Positions 32,749 through 41,341 of a DNA stretch of 64,000 bases are shown here, in pieces; position 1 is the stretch's first letter; each line of letters begins with the position of its first letter. Both the position numbers and the translations under genes were made by a program. This DNA comes from Kitasatospora sp. NBC_00374. GTDB lineage: Bacteria; Actinomycetota; Actinomycetes; Streptomycetales; Streptomycetaceae. Below the pieces are notes generated by a model. The model searched no databases, was not told the origin of the DNA, and worked only from the letters and a program-made list of their open reading frames with translations. Location of the stretch: the NCBI RefSeq assembly GCF_041434935.1, contig NZ_CP107964.1, forward strand, positions 3,906,001 through 3,970,000. The letters run 5' to 3'.

Positions 32749-34240
32749 CGGCTTCGGCGCCGACGCCGCGACCGCCCAACCGCCCTGGGGTTTCCCGCAG
32801 TCGGGCGCGCTCCCGATGCCGGAGACGCTCCCGCTGCCGGCCGCGCTGGCCCACCTGGCGGGCGGCCCCCGGTACTGGCTGCCCGAGCAGCCGGACCAGG
32901 CGACCGCCGCCGTGGCCCCCGCGGCCGTGTCCCCTGCCACCGCACCTCCCGCCGTCACGCCGCCGACTGCTCCGACTGCCCCGACGGCCCCGCCGACCTC
33001 GCCGCCGAGCGGTTTCGACGTCGAGGCCGTCCGGCGGGACTTCCCGCAGCTGCACCGGGAGGTGAACGGCCGCCCGCTGGTCTGGCTCGACAACGGGGCC
33101 ACCACCCTCAAGCCCCGCCAGGTGGTCGAGGCCGTCGGCGAGCACTACGCGATGGGCAGCTCCAACGTCCACCGCGGCGCGCACACCCTGGCCAAGCAGG
33201 CCACCCAGGTCTACGAGGAGGGGCGGCAGGCCGCCGCCGAGCTGCTCGGCACCCCGGACCAGGGCGAGATCGTCTTCGTCCGGGGCACCACCGAGGCCGT
33301 CAACCTGGTGGCGCAGAGCTGGGGCCGGTCCAACCTGGGGGTCGGCGACGAGATCCTGGTCTCGGCGGCCGAGCACCACTCCAACCTGGTGCCCTGGCAG
33401 CTGATCGCCGCCGAGCGCCGGGCGAGGATCCGTCCGATCCCGCTGCTCCCCGACGGCCAGCTGGACCAGGACGCCTACCGGGACCTGCTCGGCTCCCGGA
33501 CCAGGATGGTCGCGCTGACCCATGCCTCCAACGTGCTGGGCACCGTCCCGCCGGTGGCCGAGATGACGGCGCTCGCCCACCGGTACGGCGCGAAGGTCAT
33601 GGTGGACGGCGCGCAGGCGGTGAGCCACTTCCCGGTCGACGTCACCGCGCTGGACGCCGACTTCTACGCCTTCTCGGGGCACAAGATCTTCGCCCCGACC
33701 GGTATCGGCGTGCTCTTCGGCAAACGCGAGCTGCTGGAGGCCATGCCCCCGTGGCAGGGCGGCGGCAACATGATCGACTCGGTCGGGTTCGAGGAGACCA
33801 CGTACGCCCCGATCCCGCACCGGCTCGAAGCCGGCACCGGCCACATCGCGGGCGTGGCCGGGCTGCGGGCCGCCCTGCAGTACCTCGCGGCGCTGGACCG
33901 CGAGGCCGCCACCGCCTACGAGGAACAGCTCACCGCGTACGCGATGGGCATGCTGGCCACCGTCCCCGGACTGCGGCTGATCGGCACCGCCCCGGGGAAG
34001 ATCGGAGTGCTGACCTTCCTGCTCGCCGGAGCGGACCCGATGGCCCTCGCCGGGGCCCTCGACCAGCAGGGCATCGCCGTACGCGCCGGCCACCACTGCG
34101 CACAGCCGGCGCTCGCCGCGTTCGGGCTGCAGGCGGCGGTGCGGGCCTCACTCGCCCTGTACAACACCGTCGAGGACGTGAACACCCTGGTGGCCGCGCT
34201 CCAGGACGTCCAGGCCCGGTCGGCGCCGACCGCCGGGTAG
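32735..34240 (+). CDS. SufS-type cysteine desulfurase, encapsulin cargo
   Basis: A 501-residue PLP enzyme releasing sulfur from cysteine as a persulfide. Residues about 95-495 are a class V aminotransferase fold: LDNGATTLKPRQV, AEHHSNLVPWQL, VDGAQAVSHFPVDV, the PLP lysine in FSGHKIFAPTG and the persulfide cysteine Cys455 in RAGHHCAQPAL. The first roughly 90 residues are an extension absent from ordinary SufS: PPWGFPQSGALPMPETLPLP, LAGGPRYWLPEQP and a run of Ala/Pro/Thr. Such arms load desulfurases into family 2 encapsulin shells. The ATG lies inside the shell gene (14-base overlap), which couples stoichiometry. No suf genes, serine acetyltransferase or rhodanese gene is adjacent. Confidence 0.9.
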   Translation: MTTPDGFGADAATAQPPWGFPQSGALPMPETLPLPAALAHLAGGPRYWLPEQPDQATAAVAPAAVSPATAPPAVTPPTAPTAPTAPPTSPPSGFDVEAVRRDFPQLHREVNGRPLVWLDNGATTLKPRQVVEAVGEHYAMGSSNVHRGAHTLAKQATQVYEEGRQAAAELLGTPDQGEIVFVRGTTEAVNLVAQSWGRSNLGVGDEILVSAAEHHSNLVPWQLIAAERRARIRPIPLLPDGQLDQDAYRDLLGSRTRMVALTHASNVLGTVPPVAEMTALAHRYGAKVMVDGAQAVSHFPVDVTALDADFYAFSGHKIFAPTGIGVLFGKRELLEAMPPWQGGGNMIDSVGFEETTYAPIPHRLEAGTGHIAGVAGLRAALQYLAALDREAATAYEEQLTAYAMGMLATVPGLRLIGTAPGKIGVLTFLLAGADPMALAGALDQQGIAVRAGHHCAQPALAAFGLQAAVRASLALYNTVEDVNTLVAALQDVQARSAPTAG

Positions 34241-34244
34241 TCGA

Positions 34245-34289
34245 GGCGGTTGATCACGGCGGTTGATCACGGCGGTTGATCGTGGCGGT
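34245..34289 (+). repeat. 13-bp tandem repeat after the encapsulin operon
   Basis: GGCGGTTGATCAC is repeated at 34245-34257 and 34258-34270, then with one end change at 34271-34283, followed by a partial copy. Each unit contains TGATCA (the third TGATCG). It begins five bases after the desulfurase stop and lies between convergent genes. Confidence 0.9.
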
Positions 34290-34356
34290 CCCGGTCCCGG
34301 CTCCGCGCGGTGCCTCGTGCGCCGGGCGGGGCCGGGGCACCGCGAGCGACCGGCCG

Positions 34357-34863
34357 CTACTCCCCCGTGACGCCGTCGAGGCGCTCCCGCAGCAGGTCCG
34401 CGTGGCCGTTGTGGCGCGCGTACTCCTCGACCATGTGGCCGAGGACGTAGCGCAGGGAGAAGGCCTCGTCGCCGTGACGGCCGGTGAGGTCGAGGCTCTC
34501 GGCCGCGTCCACGATCGCCCGGGAGTGCTCGCACTCCTCGTTCCAGACGCGGAAGGCCTCGTCGGGGTCGGCCGATCCGACCTCCCACTCGGCGGACTCG
34601 CCGGCGGCCGCTCCCGGCCAGAGCAGCGCGGCCCGTTCGGCGGCGATCACGTTGCGGAACCAGCCCCGCTCGACCGTGGCGAGGTGCCGGACCAGGCCCA
34701 GCAGCGACAGCGTCGACGGCGCGACGGCCTGCTCCCTGAGCTGATCGGCGGTCAGCCCGGCGCACTTCATGGCCAGGGTGTCGCGCTGGAACTGGAGCAG
34801 GCCGGTGAGCGTGGCGCGCTCGTCGGCGGTCAGTGGGGGCGGGGTGCGTTCGTGATCCTGCAT
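34357..34863 (-). CDS. DinB-superfamily (DUF664) protein
   Basis: A 168-residue four-helix protein of the DinB/YfiT-like fold. Histidines expected to bind metal are visible in LLGLVRHLATVERGWF and LGHMVEEYARHNGHADLLRERLDG. In actinobacteria such proteins include mycothiol-dependent transferases and detoxification enzymes. The start is the ATG opening MQDHERTPPP; longer frames upstream lack support. No operon partners. Confidence 0.88.
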   Translation of the reverse strand: MQDHERTPPPLTADERATLTGLLQFQRDTLAMKCAGLTADQLREQAVAPSTLSLLGLVRHLATVERGWFRNVIAAERAALLWPGAAAGESAEWEVGSADPDEAFRVWNEECEHSRAIVDAAESLDLTGRHGDEAFSLRYVLGHMVEEYARHNGHADLLRERLDGVTGE

Positions 34864-34957
34864 CGGGCCATCATGCCAAGCGGGGCAGGGCCCGTGACAG
34901 ACTCTCGATCTTCGCTTCCCGGCCTCCGGGGTCGGGAGCACGACGAGAGGACGAGAC

Positions 34958-35323
34958 GTGGCGCTCTTCGGCAACGCGCACAAGGTGGACCCGGCGGCGG
35001 CTCAGAAGGAGTTCGCCAAGCTGTTCGGGAACGGCGAGCAGGTGCACGCGGCGTACCAGCTGATCCGCGACACGTTCATGTTCACCGACCGCCGGCTGAT
35101 CCTGATCGACAAGCAGGGCATAACCGGCAAGAAGACCGAGTACCACTCGATCCCGTACAAGAGCATCACGCACTTCGCCGTCGAGACGGCCGGCAACTTC
35201 GACCTCGACGCCGAGCTGAAGATCTGGGTGTCCGGCAACCCGCTGCCGATCCAGAAGACCTTCACCAAGGGCGTCGACATCTACGAGGTGCAGGCCGTCC
35301 TGACCCAGTACGTGGCCGTGTAG
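34958..35323 (+). CDS. Bacterial PH-domain protein (YvbH/bPH type)
   Basis: A 121-residue single-domain cytoplasmic protein: KLFGNGEQVHAAYQLIRDTFMFTDRRLILIDKQG, then TEYHSIPYKSITHF and the closing strand DLDAELKIWVSG, ending with a helix (VDIYEVQAVL). This is the bacterial pleckstrin-homology-like family (PF08000-type). GTG start with GAGAGGACGAGAC upstream. Function undefined; single gene divergent from the DinB gene. Confidence 0.87.
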   Translation: MALFGNAHKVDPAAAQKEFAKLFGNGEQVHAAYQLIRDTFMFTDRRLILIDKQGITGKKTEYHSIPYKSITHFAVETAGNFDLDAELKIWVSGNPLPIQKTFTKGVDIYEVQAVLTQYVAV

Positions 35324-35382
35324 CCCGCCCGTGAAGCCGCCCGCCCGGCCGCCGTGCGCAGGGGCTCCGGGCCGGTGCGGAG

Positions 35383-35454
35383 CGAGTCCTCCAGGTTGAT
35401 CCCGACGGCACCGGCGGCGAGCACCTCGCGCAGCAGGGTCAGAGAAGTCGTCAT
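35383..35454 (-). pseudogene. Remnant of an isocitrate lyase/PEP-mutase family gene
   Basis: Only about 24 codons are recognisable: a start followed by LLREVLAAGAVGINLEDS, a hallmark loop of the PEP mutase/isocitrate lyase superfamily. The frame then loses similarity. A deletion scar within the 242-base gap 35324-35565; nothing else is recognised there. Confidence 0.5.
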
Positions 35455-35565
35455 CTCGGGCACTCTGCCTCCACAGCACCACGGTCGAGCACGGGACCTG
35501 ATGCCGTGTCGGGCCTCCCGCCGGTACGCACGGCGGCCGCTCGCGCCGACGGCTACCGTGGGCGG

Positions 35566-36018
35566 ATGACCGCGACCTGGGATCCGACCGCCGCAGGTGT
35601 CCTGCGGCTGCCCTCTGGGAGGCTGGTGCGGGGGCGGGCGCTGCGCCGGCCGGTGCCGTCGGGCCCGGTGCCGGAGTTCGCGGTCCACCTGCTCGGCCGG
35701 CCGCCGGCGGCCGTGCCCTGGGAGGCCCGGTGGCTGCGCTGGCCGGACTTCCGGCTGCCGGCCGACCGGGCGGCCGCGCGGGCCGTCCTCGGCGAGGCCT
35801 GGGTCCGGGCCGCGGCCGAGCGGGTCGAGGTGGCCTGCGGCGGCGGCCGCGGCCGGACGGGTACGGCGCTGGCGTGCCTGGCCGTCCTCGACGGGGTGCC
35901 CCCGGCCGAGGCGGTGGCGTACGTCCGGCGGCACTACGACGCCCGGGCGGTCGAGACACCGTGGCAGCAGCGGTACGTCCTCCGCTTCGCGGACGAGGGA
36001 CGCCGGCGCGTCCCGTAG
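35566..36018 (+). CDS. Protein-tyrosine-phosphatase-like protein
   Basis: A 150-residue protein with a CX5R phosphate loop: VACGGGRGRTGTALACLAVL, nucleophile Cys91 and Arg97. The canonical histidine before the cysteine is replaced by Ala90. DFRLPADRAAA resembles the general-acid WPD-type loop region (WPDFRLP at 59-65). The C-terminus ends WQQRYVLRFADEG. Probably a dual-specificity or tyrosine phosphatase; the missing histidine could lower activity. The start ATG (MTATWDP) is the one that fits family length. Confidence 0.8.
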   Translation: MTATWDPTAAGVLRLPSGRLVRGRALRRPVPSGPVPEFAVHLLGRPPAAVPWEARWLRWPDFRLPADRAAARAVLGEAWVRAAAERVEVACGGGRGRTGTALACLAVLDGVPPAEAVAYVRRHYDARAVETPWQQRYVLRFADEGRRRVP

Positions 36019-36077
36019 GGGGAAACTCAGGGGCCGCCCCTATGGCTTCCGGGCGGTCCCGGGCGCACCGTGGGGTT

Positions 36078-36527
36078 ATGGGACACGAGGAATTGTCGCG
36101 GCGGGAGAGCCGCCAGGTCGCTGTAGCCTCGGCGACGCTCGGGCCATGGCGGACGGCCTCGGCCGTCGGCGTGGTGGTCGCCGGTGGGGCGCTCGCGGTG
36201 GATCTGATCACCGGGAGCTGGTCGATGGACATCCTGGCCGGTCCGGTCGGGCTGGGCCTGTTCTTCTTCTTTCTGGTCGGCACCGTCGGCGGCAAGCTGC
36301 GGCGGGACACCGGCGACCGGCGGCTGCGCCGCTGGGCGGACGAGCACCCGTGGCGGTCGACGCTGCCGGCGGCGGGCGCGCTGCTGGTGCTGAACACGCT
36401 GGCACTGATGCTGCTGGGCAGTGCGGGCCTGTTCGGGGCGCTGTTCACCTCGCTGCTGCCGGCCGGGATGCTGTTGCTGGTGGCTGGCGTGGTCGGGTCG
36501 GTGAAGCAGGCCCGCAAGCGGGGCTGA
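36078..36527 (+). CDS. Small integral membrane protein of unknown function
   Basis: A 149-residue protein with four predicted membrane segments (about 28-46, 53-70, 95-113 and 118-138), e.g. GPVGLGLFFFFLVGTVGG, and basic connecting loops (KLRRDTGDRRLRRW). No cysteine, no catalytic motif and no recognised family. The ATG lies 60 bases after the phosphatase-like gene on the same strand, so cotranscription is possible. Confidence 0.72.
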   Translation: MGHEELSRRESRQVAVASATLGPWRTASAVGVVVAGGALAVDLITGSWSMDILAGPVGLGLFFFFLVGTVGGKLRRDTGDRRLRRWADEHPWRSTLPAAGALLVLNTLALMLLGSAGLFGALFTSLLPAGMLLLVAGVVGSVKQARKRG

Positions 36528-36647
36528 CACCGGCCGAGGCGGTCGGGGTGGGCGAAACGGAGGAAACCGGCACCGAACGATCACCGCTCCCCAGGATCGT
36601 CCCCACCCCCGCGCACGGGTGTCCGAGGACGTCGGCATACTGACCGC

Positions 36648-37910
36648 GTGCCGATAGCCGAAGACCCCAGCCCCCGCCCCGCCGACGACTCCCCTGACGA
36701 CCCGTTCGACGGTCTGGTACTCGACGAGGAATTCGTCAGGGGGGCCAGCGTGAAGGAGGCTTCGGGCCGCGCGCGGATGCTCGGCGCGAAGTGGAAGCGG
36801 CAGCCGCCGCAGGACGTCCCGTGGCGTGCGGAGGCCGACCGGACGCCGCAGATCCGGCGCCGCAGGTTCGGCCGCCGGGCCACCCGGGTGGACTCCTGGG
36901 GCCGTTCGAAGCGGCGCTCCCGCACCTGGCAGGCGCCGCTGTTCATCGCGCTGGCCGCCGCCGTGACGCTGGCGGCGCTCAACGTCGACCGGCTGCGCGA
37001 GTGGTACCAGAACCGCCAGGACAGCTCGGCGGCCGGCACCCCGAACCGGGCCCCGCTGCCGACCCTGCCGCCGGAGACGGCCGCCCCCACCGCCGCGCCC
37101 CCGGCCGCCGACCCCGACACGCCGACCGTGGACCGGCCCTGGGCGGGCTCCCCCGCCGAGCAGTGGCCGGCCGGACCGGACGCCCTGGTGCTGCCTCAGG
37201 CCACCGCCGTCGGGGTGTTCGGGGCGGACGAGGTGGCGGCGCAGCTCGCCCTGGTGAAGCAGTTCATGGTCGCGGCCAACCTGGACCCCGCGCAGGTGCG
37301 GGGCGGCAGTCCGGACGCGGCGGTCTCCCTGCTCGACCGGGAGAGCGGCAGCTGGCTGGCGGCCTCGGTCGCCCACCCGGACGCGGAGCACGACCCGACC
37401 ACGTACCTGAGCCGCTTCGACCCCCTGCGGACCGTGCTGGCGACCGATCAGATCAAGGTGCAGGGCCGGTTCAGCTTCGAGAGCGACGGTGAGCAGGGCG
37501 TCGTGGTGCACACCGACGTCACCTATGTGTACGCGCTGCGCCCGGGACCGGACGCCGGGAAGAAGCGCCCCGATGCCACCGGAGCCGCCGGATCCGCCAA
37601 GCCGGTCGCCTGGTCGGAGGGCGGCGCGGGCCCGGAGGTCCAGCGGGAGATCATCCGCCGTGTCCTCGACTTCCGCTTCTACAACCCCGCCAGGTTCAAG
37701 GTGCAGCCGGGCAAGCTCCGGCCGGGCAAGGGCAACAGCGACTTCGGCAACAACATCTGCGACCTGACCAGCGGGTTCCTGGAGCCCCCGTTCGATCTGT
37801 CCGCGCCGAGCAGCGAGTCGCCGGGTCCGACCGGGCCCGAGAGCGACCCGTACGACCGTTCCAAGCCCCTGGAGCGGCACGAGGGCTGCGGGACGGTCTC
37901 CCGGACCTGA
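36648..37910 (+). CDS. Single-pass membrane protein conserved in streptomycetes
   Basis: A 420-residue protein with a charged cytoplasmic N-terminus (about 1-92, including FDGLVLDEEFVRGASVKE and a basic RRRRFGRRATR patch), one membrane segment (about 96-112, PLFIALAAAVTLAALNV) and an extracytoplasmic domain after a Pro/Ala/Thr linker. The extracytoplasmic part includes VLPQATAVGVFGADEVAAQLALVK and LDFRFYNPARF, with two cysteines near the C-terminus that may pair. No known function. GTG start. Convergent with the next gene with four bases between. Confidence 0.75.
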   Translation: MPIAEDPSPRPADDSPDDPFDGLVLDEEFVRGASVKEASGRARMLGAKWKRQPPQDVPWRAEADRTPQIRRRRFGRRATRVDSWGRSKRRSRTWQAPLFIALAAAVTLAALNVDRLREWYQNRQDSSAAGTPNRAPLPTLPPETAAPTAAPPAADPDTPTVDRPWAGSPAEQWPAGPDALVLPQATAVGVFGADEVAAQLALVKQFMVAANLDPAQVRGGSPDAAVSLLDRESGSWLAASVAHPDAEHDPTTYLSRFDPLRTVLATDQIKVQGRFSFESDGEQGVVVHTDVTYVYALRPGPDAGKKRPDATGAAGSAKPVAWSEGGAGPEVQREIIRRVLDFRFYNPARFKVQPGKLRPGKGNSDFGNNICDLTSGFLEPPFDLSAPSSESPGPTGPESDPYDRSKPLERHEGCGTVSRT

Positions 37911-37914
37911 TCCG

Positions 37915-38427
37915 TCAGCGCCGCTTGCGGCCGGGCTTCCCGCTGGGGCGCCCGGCCCCGCCGTCCCGGCGCCGCAGGTGCCGCGCGACGGCCTGGTCGT
38001 GGGCGGCCCGCCGGACGCCCTCGCCGGGCGCCTCGACCAGGCTGCGGAAGAAGTACGCGACCAGCGCGCCGACGCCGCCGATGATCCAGACCGCGCCGAG
38101 GGACTTGTCCTCGGCCATCCAGCCGGTCAGCGAGTCGCGGCCCTCGGTCAGCACCTTCCAGGTGCGGACCGCGGCCAGGCAGGAGCAGATCGCGATCGCG
38201 CCGAGCAGCAGGATGTTCACGAAGCCGCCGGCCTCGGACATGGTCACCCCGGCGACCGCGAAGCGGAGCAGAAGGGCGCCGGCCGCGGCGGCGGCCAGCG
38301 CGCCGAGCGGGACCAGCACCCGGCGTGCCCAGTAGCCGGCGCCGCGCTCGACCCAGCTCGTGCCGAACCAGCGGATCGGTTCGGGCCGGGGGCCGTCGGT
38401 GCCTGGGGTGCGCTGCTCGTCGTCCAC
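37915..38427 (-). CDS. Membrane protein of unknown function
   Basis: A 170-residue protein with three hydrophobic segments (VLVPLGALAAAAAGALLL, FVNILLLGAIAICSCLAAV and AVWIIGGVGALVAYFF) and a strongly basic C-terminal tail (HLRRRDG...GRKRR). The start is taken as GTG (MDDEQRTPG); an upstream in-frame start is possible and neither has a clear Shine-Dalgarno. No family recognised. It lies between the preceding membrane-protein gene and ilvD. Confidence 0.68.
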   Translation of the reverse strand: MDDEQRTPGTDGPRPEPIRWFGTSWVERGAGYWARRVLVPLGALAAAAAGALLLRFAVAGVTMSEAGGFVNILLLGAIAICSCLAAVRTWKVLTEGRDSLTGWMAEDKSLGAVWIIGGVGALVAYFFRSLVEAPGEGVRRAAHDQAVARHLRRRDGGAGRPSGKPGRKRR

Positions 38428-38520
38428 GGATCCGATTATGGCCCGACCACCGGCCCGGACCACGAACGGAGCCGCCCCCGATGCGGGGACGGCTCCGTCA
38501 CGGCCTGCGGCGGGCGGGTG

Positions 38521-40365
38521 TCAGCCGAGCCGGCCGACGTCGCGGACGGCGCCCTTGTCGGCCGAGGTCGCCATCGCCGCGTACGCCCTGAGGGCGGCGC
38601 TGACCGGGCGGACCCGGTTCTTCGGGCGGTAGCCGCCGTCGGCCTCCAGCTTGAGCCGGCGCTCGTGCAGCTCCTCGAAGGAGACCTTCAGCTCGACCGA
38701 GCGGCCGGGGATGTCGATGGCGATGACGTCGCCGTCCTCGACCAGCGCGATGGTGCCGCCGGAGGCCGCCTCGGGTGAGGCGTGGCCGATGGACAGACCC
38801 GAGGTGCCGCCGGAGAACCGGCCGTCGGTGATCAGCGCGCAGGCCTTGCCCAGGCCCCGGCCCTTGAGGAAGGAGGTCGGGTAGAGCATCTCCTGCATGC
38901 CGGGGCCGCCCTTGGGGCCCTCGTAGCGGATGACGACCACGTCGCCCTCCTTGACCCGCTTGGTGAGGATCGCGTCGACCGCGTCCTCCTGCGACTCCAG
39001 CACGACGGCCGGCCCGCTGAAGGTCCAGATCGACTCGTCGACGCCGGCGGTCTTCACGATGCAGCCATCCTCGGCGAGGTTGCCGTACAGCACGGCCAGG
39101 CCGCCCTCGACCGAGTAGGCGTGCTCGACGCTGCGGATGCAGCCGCCCGCGGCGTCGGTGTCCAGGGTGTCCCAGCGCTCGGACTGCGAGAAGGCGGTGG
39201 CGGAGCGGACGCAGCCGGGGGCGGCGTGGAACAGCTCGACCGCGGTCGGGGACGGCGAGCCGCCGCGGATGTCCCAGGTCTTCAGCCAGTCGGCGAGCGA
39301 GGCGGAGTGCACGGTGTGGACGTCCTCGTTGAGCAGGCCGCCGCGGTACAGCTCGCCGAGGATGGCGGGGATGCCACCGGCGCGGTGGACGTCCTCCATG
39401 TAGTAGTTGCCGTTCGGCGCGACCTTGGACAGGCACGGCACCCGGCGCGAGATCGCGTCGATGGCCCGCATGTCGAAGTCCAGCTCGGCCTCCTGGGCGG
39501 CGGCGAGCAGGTGCAGGATCGTGTTGGTCGAGCCGCCCATCGCGATGTCCAGCGCCATCGCGTTCTCGAACGCGGGGCGGGTGGCGATGTTGCGCGGCAG
39601 GACGGAGTAGTCGTCCTCGTGGTAGTGCCGCTTGGTGATGTCGACGATGGTCCGGCCGGCGTCCTCGTACAGCGCCTTGCGGGCGGTGTGGGTGGCCAGC
39701 ACCGAGCCGTTGCCGGGCAGGGCCAGGCCGATCGCCTCGGCGAGGCAGTTCATCGAGTTGGCGGTGAACATGCCCGAGCAGGACCCGCAGGTCGGGCAGG
39801 CGTTCTCCTCGATGATCGCGATGTCCTCGTCCGAGACGTTCTCGTTCACGGCGTCCGAGATCGCGTTGACCAGGTCGAGCTTGCGCACCGTGCCGTCGAC
39901 CAGGACGGCCTGGCCGGCCTCCATCGGGCCGCCGGAGACGAAGACCGTCGGGATGTTGAGGCGCAGCGCGGCCATCAGCATGCCGGGGGTGATCTTGTCG
40001 CAGTTGGAGATGCAGATCAGCGCGTCGGCGCAGTGCGCGCTGACCATGTACTCGACCGAGTCGGCGATCAGGTCGCGCGAGGGCAGCGAGTAGAGCATGC
40101 CGTGGTGGCCCATGGCGATGCCGTCGTCCACCGCGATGGTGTTGAACTCGCGGGGGATGCCGCCGGCCTCCTTGATCGCCTCGGAGACGATCCGGCCGAC
40201 CGGCTGGAGGTGGGTGTGGCCCGGGACGAACTCGGTGAAGGAGTTGGCCACCGCGATGATCGGCTTCCCGAAGTCCTCGCGGGCTACGCCGGCCGCCCTC
40301 AGAAGCGCCCGGGCGCCTGCCATGTTGCGACCGTGGGTGACCGTACGGGACTTCAGCTCGGGCAC
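38521..40365 (-). CDS. ilvD: Dihydroxy-acid dehydratase
   Basis: Dehydrates 2,3-dihydroxy-3-methyl acids to branched 2-oxo acids in valine, isoleucine and leucine synthesis. At 614 residues it is full length. Iron-sulfur cysteines are visible in [11 protein letters not shown] and [34 protein letters not shown] and [14 protein letters not shown] blocks follow. In the second block the frame reads [17 protein letters not shown]. The ATG ([13 protein letters not shown]) is preceded by AAGGAG. The high cysteine content near the cluster suggests the 4Fe-4S class. Confidence 0.96.
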   Translation of the reverse strand: MPELKSRTVTHGRNMAGARALLRAAGVAREDFGKPIIAVANSFTEFVPGHTHLQPVGRIVSEAIKEAGGIPREFNTIAVDDGIAMGHHGMLYSLPSRDLIADSVEYMVSAHCADALICISNCDKITPGMLMAALRLNIPTVFVSGGPMEAGQAVLVDGTVRKLDLVNAISDAVNENVSDEDIAIIEENACPTCGSCSGMFTANSMNCLAEAIGLALPGNGSVLATHTARKALYEDAGRTIVDITKRHYHEDDYSVLPRNIATRPAFENAMALDIAMGGSTNTILHLLAAAQEAELDFDMRAIDAISRRVPCLSKVAPNGNYYMEDVHRAGGIPAILGELYRGGLLNEDVHTVHSASLADWLKTWDIRGGSPSPTAVELFHAAPGCVRSATAFSQSERWDTLDTDAAGGCIRSVEHAYSVEGGLAVLYGNLAEDGCIVKTAGVDESIWTFSGPAVVLESQEDAVDAILTKRVKEGDVVVIRYEGPKGGPGMQEMLYPTSFLKGRGLGKACALITDGRFSGGTSGLSIGHASPEAASGGTIALVEDGDVIAIDIPGRSVELKVSFEELHERRLKLEADGGYRPKNRVRPVSAALRAYAAMATSADKGAVRDVGRLG

Positions 40366-40485
40366 TGTGCTCCACTCCTTCGGAGGCTGCTGGCGGCCGC
40401 TGGTCTGGTGGAAGGGTGCAGGGCCGCTGTAGCTATCGAGCGTACGCCCCTGGTCCAGCCGGCGGACGGACCGTCCGCGATCCGG

Positions 40486-40532
40486 TCAGTCGCCGGCCAG
40501 GCCCACGGATCAGTCGCCGGTCAGGCCCACGG
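40486..40532 (-). repeat. 24-bp direct duplication at the methyltransferase 3' end
   Basis: TCAGTCGCCGGyCAGGCCCACGG occurs twice in tandem (40486-40508 and 40510-40532), differing at one base and offset by 24 bases. The second copy encodes the last codons and stop of the methyltransferase; the first places a spare copy, including a stop, just downstream. Confidence 0.85.
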
Positions 40533-41274
40533 AGAGGTCCAGGCGCCAGGGTTGCAGGAGCGAGCCGTCCGGGAACTCGGCGAGCAGCGCCGCCCGCTCG
40601 GCGGCCAGCACCTCGTCCCGGACCCCGGCCGGCAGCACCGCGAGGTAGGAGCGGGAGCCGAGCTCGGCGATCAGGGAGTCGACGGTGGTCGGCCGCTCCC
40701 AGGTCAGCTCGACGTCGGTCACCCGCAGTCCGTACCCGGCCAGCGAGTCGGCGGTACTGTCCGACCGGACGTTCGGGTGGTACGGGGTCAGCGCGGCCAC
40801 CATCCGGTCGCGCGAGGCCGCCAGCCACGGGACGCCGCTGTCCGGGCGGTTCCACCAGACGGCCAGCGCGCCGCCGGGGCGCAGCACCCGGATCGCCTCC
40901 GGGATGGAGCGCTCGGGATCGGTCCAGTGGAAGGCCTGCGCGTAGGTGACCAGGTCCGCGGTGGCGTCGTGGAACGGCAGTTCCTCGCCGCCGGCCTTGA
41001 GGACGGTGGTGCCCGGGCAGGAGAGGAGCAGCTGGCGGGCCATCCCGTCGCTCGGTTCGACGGCCGTCACCCGGGCCCCGCGGGCCCGCAGCAGCCGGGT
41101 CGCGATCCCCGTGCCGGCGCCGACGTCCAGTACCTCGGCGCCCTTGAGCGGGCGCCCGGCCAGCCGTTCCACCTCGTCGAACAGCTCCGGCGGGTACGAG
41201 GGCCTGGAGGCCTCGTACTGGGCCGCCACCGGGCCGAACGACATGGCGTAGTCGCGGTGTTGAAGATCGGTCAT
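40510..41274 (-). CDS. Class I SAM-dependent methyltransferase
   Basis: A 254-residue cytoplasmic methyltransferase of the UbiE/type-11 group: motif I VLDVGAGTGIATRLL, post-I VTAVEPSDGM, motif II DLVTYAQAFHW and RPGGALAVWWN. It begins HRDYAMSFGPVAAQYEASRPSYPP, a pattern common in actinobacterial small-molecule methyltransferases. I choose the ATG (MTDLQHRD) with GGAGGGGG six bases upstream; an ATG six bases earlier is too close to that site. Substrate unknown. Confidence 0.87.
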   Translation of the reverse strand: MTDLQHRDYAMSFGPVAAQYEASRPSYPPELFDEVERLAGRPLKGAEVLDVGAGTGIATRLLRARGARVTAVEPSDGMARQLLLSCPGTTVLKAGGEELPFHDATADLVTYAQAFHWTDPERSIPEAIRVLRPGGALAVWWNRPDSGVPWLAASRDRMVAALTPYHPNVRSDSTADSLAGYGLRVTDVELTWERPTTVDSLIAELGSRSYLAVLPAGVRDEVLAAERAALLAEFPDGSLLQPWRLDLSVGLTGD

Positions 41275-41341
41275 GAACATCCCCCTCCGTGTGCGACCAG
41301 CCTACGTCGGACGGCGCCGCGCCGAAGGGGAGATGCCGCGG

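Noticed and set aside
31126..33111. 661-codon minus-strand open frame
   Set aside because: It lies antisense to the encapsulin shell and cargo start, has skewed His/Val/Gly/Arg composition and no domain; a GC-frame shadow.
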